DNA of 64,000 nucleotides from assembly GCA_949752735.1 (NCBI GenBank), contig OX457040.1, positions 4,989,870-5,053,869 on the forward strand, written 5' to 3'. This document shows positions 33,365-45,065 of the stretch, one piece after another. Source of the DNA: Lumbricus terrestris (taxonomy: Eukaryota; Annelida; Clitellata; Crassiclitellata; Lumbricidae). Numbering within the stretch: position 1 is the stretch's first letter; every line of letters begins with the position of its first letter. Position numbers and translations under genes: made by a program. The notes under the pieces are model-generated. The model worked only from the letters and a program-made list of their open reading frames with translations. It did no database searches and was not told where the DNA came from.

Positions 33365-34520
33365 AATTAATTCATCCAATTTTGTTAAGTTTCGATAAGC
33401 CTTTCGAATTATTTGACTGTTTTGCGGGATGGTTATTTTTGCGTCTCTTAGACGGGGAATTTGAACCAAGACGAAAATCACGAAAACAAATCAAAGCTAT
33501 AATTATGATCCAACATTTCGTGGAAAACGACTGCAAAGTGGAAAGAACAAACAAGCTAGCAGATAAAAAGATCACTCAACGCTTCAACCAATTCATCGAA
33601 ACTGAATGATCTGCCGATAAAAATACAGCATCGCTGAGGAGAAAGGATCGGGGGTCAAAGAGAAAAGAAATACGCAATCTGGAAATGGAAAAAAAAGCAT
33701 CGAAGAAATCCAGTCTATAACCTAGGAAACGATTTCTGCCCAAAAAACCTGGTCTGACTGAATAATACACACTTGCGACCGTGAATAAACACTGAATATG
33801 TCAGACTTGTCATATACTACGTACTTCAGGTGATCACAGAATTCTGATAAAACGGAAGAACGCGTTTGAATCTTACTTTCAGTCATTGGCAACCAGGTCA
33901 GAGCTAGTGTATGTTTTAGGTGTTTGAACACCCTTCAAAATGAAAAAAGAGACAAATATGTGCTTCAAAATACGACTGATCCAACTGGTAACGAAGTACG
34001 TGCATTAATTGACTAGGAATGAATTACCTGGAAGAAATAAGATTTACGTCAGTATTTATTAGACTACGCACAAGAATTGTGGGGCTATATAATCCAAACA
34101 ACTAGATATAAATATTATGGTTGGAAGTGAATTTGTAAAGTAAATTTTGAGACGAGGTGAAGTTGACTTCAACTGTTTCGGGAGACCAATTAGGTTGCTA
34201 AACTTTAAACACCGTTTTTTAAAGAAAGACATCAATAATAAAAGAAAATAAATAATTCCGTAAGGTCATTGAGCTGGTACCATTTCACTATAAATCAACT
34301 CTTGTTGGCACGAGCTATGCAAAAATAAAGGCGGTAAACAGGCAGTAGCGGCGCCAAAAGGGGCTAGGTGGCTAAGTCCCCCTAAAAGGGTTACGCCTCC
34401 AACAAAAGACCATCCGGTTTTGTGCATGTAAAATGAAATATTTCCATATTAAGTCCCCAAAAAACTGAGATATATCCGTGTGATTTGGGTCAAACGACTA
34501 AAAAACAAGGTCATCAGAAA
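33365..34520 (+). repeat. Repeat pair, copy 1 (partner 47790-49155)
   Basis: Shared landmarks are AAGCCTTTCGAA, GACGGGGAATTTGA, TGCAAAGTGGAAAGAACAA, TCACTCAACGCTTCAACCAA, AAATACAGCATCGCTGAGGA, GAAATCCAGTCTA, GTGAATAAACACTGAATATG and AATAAAGGCGGTAAACAGG. The shared part runs into the left side of the hAT-like element at 34343, so that insertion predates the duplication. Copy 1 keeps the uninterrupted target GATCCAACTGG at 33978-33988. Confidence 0.8.
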
Positions 34521-34676
34521 TTTCAGCGAATGGAAATGAGAAATATTCATGAGATTTTGAACAAATGGGAAAAACGGTCGTCAGAAAATTTGGCGAATGA
34601 AAATGTCAAATTTCCTCAGCTAGGATTCCGTGCCCCCCCCCTCAAATAAAAAAATGAAATCCTGCCGCCGCCACTG
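34343..34676. mobile_element. hAT-like MITE, old
   Basis: The ends are CAGTAGCGGCGCC and, as reverse complement of the right end, CAGTGGCGGCGGCAGGATTT. The interior has hAT-MITE style text (CTAAGTCCCCCTAAAAGGG, AAGGTCATCAGAAATTTC). The 8-base flanks TAAACAGG and ACCACAAT do not match, so the TSD is lost. The left half is also present at 48984-49155 in the duplicate. Confidence 0.65.
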
Positions 34677-35881
34677 ACCACAATTACTATCACAATGCAT
34701 GAAACACTCGTAAATAAGTTGGTGCCCTGCAGTTGGCATTAAATAAATGTAGATAATTACATGTAACTCATTATAGTAAATAGATGCTGCAAATCATCAA
34801 AAACATTCCTAGAACATTGTTTGAAAATAGGAAAGAGGCCTGGCCCGACGTCCGTTATAACAGACAGCATGGACAGTACTCATATTGTAGCAGGAATCAA
34901 TGAATAACTTCAAAACCATGTTAATGCACCAAGTTGTTGACATAACTGAAAATACGTCTTAATTTGCACAGTTTCACTTACCACTTCGGGCACTAACGAG
35001 TTAATGTACAAAACCTACGACTTTTTGTTTTTTATGGCTCAACACCTTCTACTAAAAACCGGTTGAATTCGCTGTTTACTAGTTCTGGCAGCTTTAGGTA
35101 TAAGTCAACACATTATATAACAATATAATACATTATATTCCTGAGAGTAAACCCTGATGCGCTGCTACATGAACTTTCGTAACGAAGGAAGGAAAGAATG
35201 AATGAACGAACATACACACCCGAAATAATTACATACGTATTTATTCCAGCACTAACATTCATTGGTTTGCGCTCAATGGCGTGGGTCAAAATCGATGAAC
35301 GCTTTACCTACATGAATGATTGAGATACGTAACACAATTATTATCTATCTGTTAACGTATGATCATTTCTCGCATTGTTTGTTTTGTGGTTATCAGCGTC
35401 TTTTGGTGACGTTGCAACAATTGTCGTAATGAAAACTTCAACGATGAACACTAATCTGCTTATTAACAATTTATTAGTAGAGTCTCTTTGAACTGCTCAA
35501 TCATATCGTGTTGCTTAGGCAGCCTATAACGTAAGTACGTTCGGAAATAATTCAAAGTATAATTAGTAGAAATAATATATTCATTTTCAAGTTTACCTCA
35601 TTCGACATCATATTATTCTTTGGTAGTTCTCACCAAATGACCGTTTGAGAAAAATATATATAAACACAGCGATTAACCTTAATAAAGGTGTATAAATTGA
35701 CTTCTCCTTGCATTGTTTACAACCTGAGAAACAATGCATCAACGGAAAAACACGATGGATTGCATGTCCATTGTTTAGAGAATTTCATTTTCACGTCGAT
35801 CATCCCCTGTCTAAAAGTTGAGTGAGGCTGGATTGACGAAAACAACGCTAGAGAAATGGAAGCTGGATATACAGAATCAGA
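34677..35881. other. No gene seen
   Basis: AT-rich sequence with one AAAGGTGT (35684). No domains, terminal repeats or long tandem structure. Confidence 0.5.
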
Positions 35882-36020
35882 TAGGGTAATGTGAATCTAC
35901 GGGGGTAAACTGAAACCGATTTCACATTATCCACGGGGGTAATCTCAAGCCGGTTTCAGAATACCGGGGGTAACCTGAAACGGGGGAGGGTAATTTGAAA
36001 CCTTTACACCGGGGGTTTCA
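35882..36020. repeat. Palindromic CGGGGGTAA repeat cluster
   Basis: CGGGGGTAA-type units recur about every 30-40 bases. They are interleaved with inverted pairs GGGTAATGTGAA/TTCACATTATCC and CTGAAACCG/CGGTTTCAG. It looks like the end region of a fold-back or MITE-type element. The other end was not found. Confidence 0.5.
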
Positions 36021-36142
36021 TTAAAAAAAATTAAATGCAGTGTTCATTTCGTTACTTTTAACATTTCACATTTGAGCCATTCTGGAACTGAGGTGTCGGT
36101 GTCGTCTATGACCGGATTATTTTCACGGAACTGTTTACACTC

Positions 36143-36270
36143 TGGCTGTTTTGACGGAGCTATTTCGACGGGGCTATTTTGTCGGGAACTAATTTTTTCG
36201 GGGCTATTTTGTCTTTAGGCGATTATGGCGGGCTGTTTTGACGGGGCTATTTTGACGGGTCACCATAGCG
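36143..36270 (+). repeat. Degenerate minisatellite GACGGGGCTATTTT
   Basis: Units GACGGAGCTATTTC, GACGGGGCTATTTTG, TCGGGGCTATTTTG and GACGGGGCTATTTTGACGGG repeat with variable spacing, and the tract ends in GGGTCACCATAG. It lies directly before the long repeat at 36285. Confidence 0.7.
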
Positions 36271-37939
36271 AGCACCAGTTGCCTATGATGAACCAACAGC
36301 GAGCTAATCCTGCACAGTTCGTACTCTGTTAGCACCAGGCCCATGTCATGATAGAGGAGGGAACGACACGTTAATCACCGATGCTGCTTTGACACCTCGT
36401 CAAAGCAGCAACTGTTCCAAATAACATACCGAACCTACCAATCCATCTAATCGCCTACCTACTTACATGATCACTTATCTAAGAGTAATTCCATTCACAT
36501 ACTTAACTACCTGCCTGCACACCTACCCACCTACCAGCCACCTTAACTACAAGCCTACCCACCTTCTTGCCTCCCTATCTTTCAAATTTCCTTAGACGTG
36601 GTATAACGAAAGATCTGGATTCCCTCATCATTTACCTGCCACTTCCTCCGGAAATTACGTGAGTGAAAATCGAACGACAGTGTTTAGACAGAGTTCAGCC
36701 TCTGTACCTGAGAGTCGGTTACCCGACTGTTACCTTACCCGCATCTTCTCTTAGAATGGTGATGGTATTGTAGCCGATGTAGCATTCAACATTTATACAT
36801 AAAGGGCTGGACTATTATAACTCGCAGTGGATACGGTCGGAGATAAGTTAAGAGGAGACCTGCAGCTTCTGTACTTTCACCGCAGTGCTACCATAACTTC
36901 GGCAGCACATTCAATGTACTGCGGAGCTTATTTCATACGACACTGACCAGGCCATAAAATGTTACCTGAACACCTTTTCTTCTGTGTAATAAAATAAATT
37001 TATTCTCGCATCGTTACTTTTCAGACGATTCCCACTCTGCAAGCAGAAATGCCACTCTTAGCTTTTTCCACCTAGATCTAGGTATTTTCGGTCTTGTCTA
37101 GGATTCTAGATCTTTGGTCAGGATCTAGCCTTTTTTTCTCACGGCGGTTTTTCAACTTTTTACATACAAATTAATTTTTTTAAACTGAAAATGCACAAAA
37201 GACGTGAAAAAATTCGAACATTTTGTGAATTTGGACCGAAAATTGCAAACTTTGGAGCGAAAGACTAAAAAAGAAGGTCATCAGAAACTATTCGGGAAGG
37301 AAAAAATAGCAAATTTTAGTCATCGGACCAGTGGCGGCGCCAGGATTTCAGGTTTGGGGGGGCTGAAGCCCCATGCCTTCCTCCCTTCCAGAGACGCAAC
37401 TAGAACATTTTCTTCCCAAGGCGGTCATATTGCAATCGCGCGTAGCTGCGAGTGCCGAATGCATGAACGAAGCACATACCGACCAAGGGTTTTACAAGAA
37501 ATTGTGCACTGGCACAAACCCGCTCCACATTGCAAGATGTAGTTGGAGATTGAGTGGGTTATTTAAACGAAGTCAGCAATAATTGTTGAGGTTTTTGATT
37601 TTTGGTGTATCCGGCCGCAATCCTAGATTAAGTTCCGAATTATCATAAACAAAGGTGTCCAAAGAAGGTGGCAAAAGAGAATGGGAGGTCCTCAAACGCG
37701 TCTGCGTAAAGTCTATGCCGTGCCTGCGCTGTACCATACCCCGAAATTTCAGTAATCTGAGCTGAGTTGGTGACCGAACTGAGCAAGGACGATACAGTAT
37801 ATACAGTGCGTGTGCACACAGCAGCCCGAGTAGCTATGTGGTGCAGACAGACAGTGAGGTAATGTAAAGTCCCTATTGTTTTTGACATACCGATATGCAA
37901 GCACTCAAAAACCACGTTGACTAGAGTTCTAAGTTATCA

Positions 37940-38975
37940 CAATAAAAGGTGTCCAACACAGCGTTAATATTCAGGAATGTTACAATAAAATGGTGTGCAA
38001 ATAAGTATTAACGTATAAAAAATTGACCATGGTCACCGACTAGGTTCCAAGTTATCACAATAAAGGTGTCCAAAACAGTATTAATTATTCAAAGATTTTA
38101 CAATAAAATGGTGTGCAAATAAGTATTATCGTATAAAAAGTCGGCCATGGACACGGACTCGAGTTCCAAGTAATCACAATGAAGGTGTCCAACACAGTAT
38201 TATTACTCAGAAATTTTACATTAAAAAAATAATCACAATAATCGATGGATCTGATTTGACCAGGTTCTATGACAAAAGTGGCCGTAACCCTGGACATTCA
38301 ATTGAAATAATCACAAATAAAAATAAATCACAATAAGGGTGTCCAACAGGGCATTAATATTCAGAAATTCAACAATACAATGGTGTGCAATTCAGTATTA
38401 TCGTATAAAAACTCAACCATGGACACAGATTCGAGATCCAAGTTGTCACAATAAAAGGTGTCCAACACGATATATATAGTCAGATATTTTACAATAAAAT
38501 GGTGTGCAATTCAGTATAATCGTATAAAAACTCAACCATGGGCACAGACTCAAGATCCAAGTTGTAACAATAAAAGGTGCCCAACACAGCATTAATATTC
38601 AGAAATTTGACAATAAAATGGTGTGCAATTCAGTATTATCGTATTAAAAGACGACCATGGACACAGACTCGAGTTTCTAGTTATCACAATAAAGGTGTCC
38701 AACACAGTATTAATATTCATAGATTATACAATAAAGTGGTGTGTAATTCAGTATTATCGAATAAAAAGTCGGCCATGGACACGGACTCGAGTTCCTAGTT
38801 ATCATAATAAAGGTGTCCAACACAGTATAAATACTCAGAAATTTCACAAAAAAAAGTAATCCCAATAATGGATGGGTCCGATTTGACCGGGGTCTATGAC
38901 AAGAGAGACCGTTACCCTGGACATTGAATTAAAATAATCACAAATAAAAATAAATCACAATAAAGGTGTCTAACA
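37940..38975 (+). repeat. Tandem array of about 118-bp units
   Basis: Units start near 37940, 38060, 38179, 38335, 38452, 38570, 38690, 38806 and 38958. Each has CAATAAAGGTGTCCAACACA, AATAAAATGGTGTGCAA, GTATTATCGTATAAAAA and CCATGGACACAGACTCGAG. Two units (from 38179 and from 38806) are longer by about 35 bases because they hold (ATCC)-tailed element fragments at 38243-38295 and 38868-38922. Their 625-bp spacing suggests a five-unit higher-order duplication after one insertion. Confidence 0.85.
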
Positions 38976-39577
38976 GCATTCACAGGACACTATTATAATT
39001 ATCTGCCTGCATATTACTAATGACAGAAAACAGTTTAAGTTTCCTTAATACAAAAATATGCATGCTTAGATATATGCACACAATTATTTTATGTATATAA
39101 AATATATATGCACACAATTATGTTATGTATATAAATATACATATAATTCTCTGAACACAAATGTTTTACATGTATATGCTAATAGCACTAGGACTTTTCA
39201 GTTGACCATTATATCAAACGTAGGCCTACATTCCCAGACAGTGGTGGTATACACAACAAGAATATAATAATTATTTTACCGAAAATAACAAGAGCGCGCA
39301 CATTTGAGGTGTGTAAGAGAAACGTGACGCAAATCTGACAACTACATTGTTGTGTCAAAGGCATTTCTGGATAAAACGCAATATTCTGGATAACCAGCAG
39401 TCTGTAATATTATTTTCATGCATGATGTGCAGTACAGATGCAACACTACTATGGGAGACTTTAAAAATTTAACATACTGCAGAGCTGTATGTGTAGTATT
39501 GTGTACTCTAAATAGTTCAGCTCACTTTTGGTAGGGCTGACAGCTTCCATTCCATAAAGAAGAAACGGTTTACAGTA

Positions 39578-39666
39578 CTTACTTACTTAGTTACTTAGTC
39601 CCTCCCGTGCAGAACTGCACACCGGGCAACGCAGTCTCTCCATTCCTCCCGGTCCATCGCCATCCG
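39578..39666 (-). mobile_element. 89-bp LINE 3' end with TSD
   Basis: Flanked by TACAGTA (39571-39577, 39667-39673). On the minus strand it reads AMDREEWRDCVARCAVLHG, RD and stop, then a (TAAG)n tail. The REEWR ending resembles the GRPR...W-type LINEs above. It is a target-primed insertion reduced to the last about 25 codons. Confidence 0.85.
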
Positions 39667-39752
39667 TACAGTAGGCAGCTACTAAATGCAACAAAACTGG
39701 TTCACTAAATTTGTAGCATTTGCTATTCAACGAATTAAATGACCTATACAAC

Positions 39753-39756
<4 letters not shown>

Positions 39757-39793
<37 letters not shown>
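39757..39793. repeat. (TA)n microsatellite
   Basis: Pure AT dinucleotide run between ACTTAATA and ACATTGTA. Confidence 0.95.
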
Positions 39794-39837
39794 CATTGTA
39801 TATATAGTTGATTTCGATGCCATTGACCATTGTCTAG

Positions 39838-39942
39838 CTTTCTTATTACGAAATAAGTTGTAATGGATATTTTCTGCTTTTTGCTTTCGTGGGCTGAGCC
39901 GCATTTAGAGGTTTTAACCCCTAGCCCTCTGACGACGCCACT
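39838..39942. repeat. Second right-end-like segment inside the hAT
   Basis: GATTTCGATGCCATTGACCA, GATATTTTCTGC, GGGCTGAGCCGCATTTAGAG and the terminal CGACGCCACTG align with 42255-42399, the true right end. The following 8 bases, GCGCAAGC, are not found next to a left end, so this is a duplicated or orphan terminus rather than a complete element. Confidence 0.7.
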
Positions 39943-40193
39943 GGCGCAAGCATCTACGCTGTGATTATATAGTTGATTGCAGAAGTAAATCCTGAACATT
40001 CTTTTTTGACGATGATTAATTTTGTGAAATATGCGAAAAATCAAGAGAAAATACAGGTTTGCACCACTTTTTGAAGGACTAGGCAATTTCAATATTTGTA
40101 TTCGTCTAATACTTATAAAACGGTTTCAATCTGAAACGAGGTGTCTAAGAGCCATGATGTTTCTTCGACAATTTCGACAACCCTGTCCGGTTG

Positions 40194-42163
40194 CAGGGGC
40201 GGATCCAGGGGGGGGGCCAATCCGGCCATGGCCCCCCCCCATTTCAAATCACCATGGGACGTGGCCCCCCCCCCATCCATGGTGGCCAAAAAAAAATTTC
40301 AGGGTGTCAGTCATGCACAGGAGAATTAATCTATAAATGTAATTATAATCTATAATAAAAATAATGTATACATGTAATTAAAATCTAATCTAAGTCTCTC
40401 ACTCAATTGCATTGTCTTTATATAAAGCATCGAAATGAAACAATCTTTCAACAGTATCCAACTATGATTTATGGCATGCAATGTATGTTATTCGTGTATA
40501 TATTCGTAGTAAATTGTAAAAACATTAACACCAATAAACACAATTATAACTAAGTACAACTAACTATTAATTACAAATCAAGTTAACACTAACAACAGTG
40601 TTTGGGATGTAATTTATTTTTTGCAGATGCCAAAAAATTTCAGGGCGAAACATGTTAAGTTTTGAGTTTAGTCTATATGTGCAAGAAAATGCGGTGAATG
40701 ATAACACATGTTTACTCCTTGTTTTTATTTATATCTTACTATATTTCATTCAGTAGTGGGAAGTATTTTATTTATTCTAGTCTTAAAAAGTCATCAGTTT
40801 TTTTAGAAGGAAAATTGAACACCTTTTTGATGATTTCTGACGGTTCACTAAAAATTCATAAGTTTTTGGGAAGCGAAATTGAACACCTTTTTTAAAATTT
40901 CCCACGGAAGAAAAAAATGTCATTGCTCTTTTTAGACGAAAAATTAAACACCTTTTTTAAGATTTCGCACGGATGACTACAAAAAGTCATCAGTTTTTGG
41001 GATGCTAAATTGAACACCTTTTTGAAAATTTCGCACGGAAGACTAAAAAGTCATCACTCTTTTTAGACGAAAAATTAAACACCTTTTTTAAGATTTCGCA
41101 CGGATGACTACAAAAGTCATCAGTTTTTTGGGATGCTAATTTGAACACCTTTTTTTGAAAATTTCGCACGGAAGACTAAAAAGTCATGACTCTTTTTAGA
41201 CGAAAAATTAAACACCTTTTTAAAGATTCCGCAGGGATGACTACAACAAGTCATCAGTTTTTTGGGATGCGAAATTAAACACCTTTTTTTGAAAATTTCG
41301 CACGGAAGACTAAAAAGTCATCACTCTTTTTAGACGAAAAATTAAACAGCTTTTTTAAGATTTCGCACGGATGACTAAAAAAATCATAAGTTTTTTTAAA
41401 TTCTAAATTGAACGCCTTTTTTGATTCTAAATCGAACACCTTTTTTTGAAAATTTCGCACGGAAGACCAAAAAGTCATCACTCTTTTTAGACGAAAAATT
41501 AAACACCTTTTTTTAGATTTTGCACGGATGACTACAAAAGTCATCAGTTTTTTGGGATGCGAAATTGAACACCTTTTTTGAAAATTTTGCACGGAAGACT
41601 AAAAAGTCGTCACTCTTTTTAGACGAAAAATTAAACACCTTTTTTTAAGATTTCGCACCGATGACCAAAAAATGTCATCAGTTTTTTGGGAATGAAAATT
41701 GAACACCCTTTTTGAAGATTTCCGGCGGATTACTTGAAAAAGAACATCTAGATTTCGGGAAAGAAGTTTTTATGTAAAGTCTATATTTATTGAGACCTTA
41801 TGGCACTCTTATAAGCACTGAAAAGTACAGCTATTTTGTTAAGATAACAGCTTAAAATGCTACCATTGCAATGTGAAAATTCAAAAAGTTTCTGGTGGGG
41901 AGGGGCATATCCCCTCCCCACACCCCTCCCCTACCACTCTCGGCGCTGCGCGTTTCATGATTGTCTTCCAGACGGTCAATTATCTACCCCTCCGGAAACC
42001 TCAATCCCCCCCAGAGGTGGGGGCTAAATTAAACTCTGGTTTCGGCCAAAAACGACTAAAAAAGTTCATCAGATTTTTCAACGAAAGATAAACGAAAAAT
42101 TTTCCGACCCCAGCCCAAAAAATTTTTGGCCCCCCCCTTCGAAAATTCCTGGATCCGCCCCTG
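40194..42163. mobile_element. Nested hAT element, 1.97 kb, intact TSD
   Basis: The left end is CAGGGGCGGATCCAGGG and the right end is CCTGGATCCGCCCCTG. The TSD TCCGGTTG is perfect (40186-40193, 42164-42171). Poly-C/poly-G blocks sit near both ends and a tandem array at 40790-41745. It is the same family as 51452-53253 but inserted in the opposite orientation. There is no transposase, so it is non-autonomous. Confidence 0.93.
40790..41745 (+). repeat. Tandem array of about 66-bp half-units (about 133-bp dimers)
   Basis: Two alternating half-units recur: TTAAACACCTTTTTTAAGAT then TTCGCACGGATGACTAC, and TTGAACACCTTTTTGAAAAT then TTCGCACGGAAGACTAAA. Each includes GTCATCA and ACACCTTTTT. The frame 41275-41592 (-) is only a translation of this array. 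The homologous array at 51880-52685 lies in the sister element. Confidence 0.9.
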
Positions 42164-43469
42164 TCCGGTTGTATGGTCAAAAGGTAAGGGTGCAAACTTG
42201 TCACCCGTTTTCATAGACTGAGGCCAAGAAATGAAGTCGTTAACTTCATTCTCAAATAGATTTCGATGCCGTTGATGATTGTCTAGTTTCCTATTACGTA
42301 ATTAGCCGTTATAGACATTTTCCGCATTTTGCTTTGGGGGGGGCTGAGCCGCATTTAGGGGGGCTTAGCCCCCTCCAGCCCCCCCTGGCGCCGCCACTGC
42401 ATCGGACGACTATAAAAAAGGTCGTCAGAAATTCTAAGCCGGAAAATTGGAAAATTCTATGTATTTTACAGGGAAATCATCAATCTAGCCTTTTCTAGCT
42501 TTTATTAACCGGATCTGACCTTTTTTCAAAATCCAGAGTGGCATCCCTGTGAGCAAGTGTGATGGTATTTAAATTGGGACGTTATACATATAATACGCAT
42601 ACGGTTTACGGCCCTGACGTCACGACTTTGTGCTGCAACAAAAATATGGGTAAACAATTATTATCTATGATCCTCTTTGCAGGCCTGTATAAAAAGGAAA
42701 TAAAATGTAGCGAATAGCATCAATTGCAAATAGCTTAGGAATCTGTATACATTTAGACCCTTCTGGCCATCCTATTATGCAGTAATTGACCGCCGTTATT
42801 GTGTTTGCGTTGTAATCTGGAATATAATTAGCAAACAATTAGACTGATATAAAAATCCTTTTGATATTATATCGATGCACCAAAGAATTAAACTTCTTGA
42901 ACACCTTATCTTGTGTAAAATAAAATAAATTTATTCTCGCATCGAACTCTTTAGACGATTCTCATCCTCTATCTGATTCAAAGTGTGGCATTAACACGGA
43001 AACTTTAAAAAGTAACGAACTGAACAAAAAAATTAATGCGTTCGACTAAGCTATGTCGAGTTTATGTCGAGTTAAAAAAAAACGAAAAATTGTGCAAACA
43101 ATGCGTTCGCATTAATTCGTTTTGGATAGAATATGTAGGATAGGTTAACGAATATCATCATTAGCCATTATTTCTAGACTAAGAGAATCTTTAAGATTTG
43201 ACTCGAAGCATTTAAGCACAACCATTGAGGAGGTCTATTCATTTATAAAATAAAGGATTTAACAATTAAGTTGAACAAGTAGTTTCATCATTTTGTTTTT
43301 ATTCTCCACTAGCATACTGTGATTTCCAAGGTCATTGAAATGTGCAGATTACTGACAGCTGTGCAATGTTCGAAATGGTCAATTGACTTAAAGATATCTT
43401 ATGAAAAGAGTGACTTGCTTCGGTAGCACGACATTTAATACCGTGATACTTAATACCACGATACTTATC

Positions 43470-43960
43470 TGGCGTAGAGGTTCTTGGAGCGGATGCTGCG
43501 CACGGCCGCACCCCTTATTAGTCGTATCCCGAATTTGATCATGTCACCAATTATTTGCGTGATGTTCTGCATTGGCTCCCTCTCTCGCAGCGATTTAGCC
43601 TGTTTATACCAGTGCTCTGCTTTGCTGTGGCAGTGACTCTTAGATGCGACTCCTGTATAGTTGCAATAACTATGTGTCTCTATTTGACTGAACGGAGATG
43701 TCGTGCTCTACATTTACGCACACTTATTCAGGGTGAACACTAACACAAACTGCTCTTAGAATGCACCGGGCTTTCTCTGTTATTGCCCCCATGATATGGA
43801 ATGGGCGTCCACTGTCTACGCGCCATATGCCTTGGATTAGCTCAGATGCATTTTATCGCTGCATTAAAACAGTAATTTTCAGCCGGTGTCAGGTCGGGAG
43901 CGCTCCTGAGTAATAATTGTAAAATGACGCTGTACAAATCTCAATAATGAATGAACACTG
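43470..43960 (+). pseudogene. L2/CR1-like LINE 3' fragment
   Basis: Broken frames read YPEFDHVTNYLRDVLHWLPL, then (after about 43745) CTEC-like and ALRMHRAFSVIAPMIWNGRP, then the stem-loop tail GGGAGCGCTCCTGAGTA and a CAATAATGAATGAA end. These match the C-terminal end of 61699-63867 (FSHISTF..EQLHWLPLS; SFACIGPSLWNGL). Multiple frameshifts are present and no RT core remains. Confidence 0.8.
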
Positions 43961-45065
43961 AACAGTGTGTAGCTCATAACTGCGATTGTCGTTATTATTA
44001 CATAATAGTGCTTACTTTTAAAAGATGCACAAATTGAACATTGACTCTCTCATACACGATATTCAATATCCAATAATTATGCTTATACTCAACGATATTC
44101 TGCAACAGTCTTCTCACCAGTTTACGACAGCCATTATTATACATAGCAATCCATTGCAGCAATCTGGGCTAATAATTAAATGAATTAGGGGACGATCGAT
44201 TAAAAATGAGAAGCATTTTATTTTTAAAAAATTGGAACTCTGTGAAGATTAGATTCATTTGTTACTCGTTTGGAAATATAACTATAGTCCCGTGTCAGTT
44301 AAACGTCTGAATAAAGGAGTAGAACGATCTTTTTTATCATACAATAGCGTTTAAACTCGATCTGCTTTTGTTACGTCAGATCAAACGCCTAGCAATTTTA
44401 ATTTACAACACAAATTGCCTTAATAAAATGGTATATGATTTTGATTTTTGATTTGAATCATTACTACGTACATTACGACATAATTATAGGGTTATCAGAA
44501 GTGTTTTTGGATACTATGTGGTAATATTTTCATCTAATAGCTACTGTAACAGGGATGTAGGTGTGAATTGATAAATGATACTTATCACCTCGCTGGAAAT
44601 CGGAAAGTGTACATAGTTGCGAAATGTTTGGTTCTGGTCCAAGGTCAAGTCCGATATCAACCGGAATTCCTACCCCTATCGGAGTTATCCCGATCGGAAA
44701 TATCATAGTTGGTCAACTCTGACCGTAAATACACCAACAGGAAGCATCCGCCATGATTATAGAGGTGTCTCCAAGAGACAAATAATAACCTGGTCAATAG
44801 AATGTTGAGTGCTTCTGAGATTTGCTGTCTTATCCGAGCAAAGAAAACTGAAAATGGACATGCTCTGGTTTTTGGTCGCGTGACCCGACACGCACCCATC
44901 AACGATTTAATAAGCGCACATACAAACAAACAAGAAGTATTTGTATATGTAAAGTAAATACTAAGATGAGATGGATTTCAACACATTCGGTCATCAACGA
45001 TTTGACCCCAAACCTGCTTCTCAGCGGTTAAAGATCCAACTTCCGTCAGTGCGCTACTCTTGACA
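43961..45065. other. No gene seen; start of a tandem duplication
   Basis: AAGAAGTATTTGTAT...AAAGTAAATA...AAGATGAGATG occurs at about 44930-44982 and again at about 45066-45118, a duplication of about 137 bp. Nothing else is recognisable. Confidence 0.5.

Larger units (their letters stand above)
37329..42399. mobile_element. hAT element, 5.07 kb, composite, intact TSD
   Basis: The left end is CAGTGGCGGCGCCAGGATTT. The right end reads GGGGGGCTTAGCCCCC and closes with CCTGGCGCCGCCACTG. The TSD CATCGGAC is perfect (37321-37328, 42400-42407) and occurs once, uninterrupted, in the partner repeat (23257-23264). The interior carries a 118-bp tandem array, a LINE tail, a second right-end-like segment and a complete nested hAT. 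I see no transposase, so it depends on another element for movement. Confidence 0.93.
36285..43210 (+). repeat. Long repeat pair, copy 2 (partner 20790-24145)
   Basis: Aligns with 20790-24145 on both sides of the 5-kb hAT: 36285-37328 matches 20790-20977 plus 22449-23264, and 42408-43210 matches 23265-24145. It lacks the transposon at 20978-22448. The pair therefore records at least three independent insertions after duplication. Confidence 0.85.

Noticed and set aside
37940..38975. CRISPR array
   Set aside because: Units of about 118 bp repeat along their entire length with no unique spacers, inside a eukaryotic hAT element.
41275..41592. 105-codon lysine/phenylalanine-rich frame
   Set aside because: It reads through the 66-bp tandem array; the repeats, not selection, keep it open.
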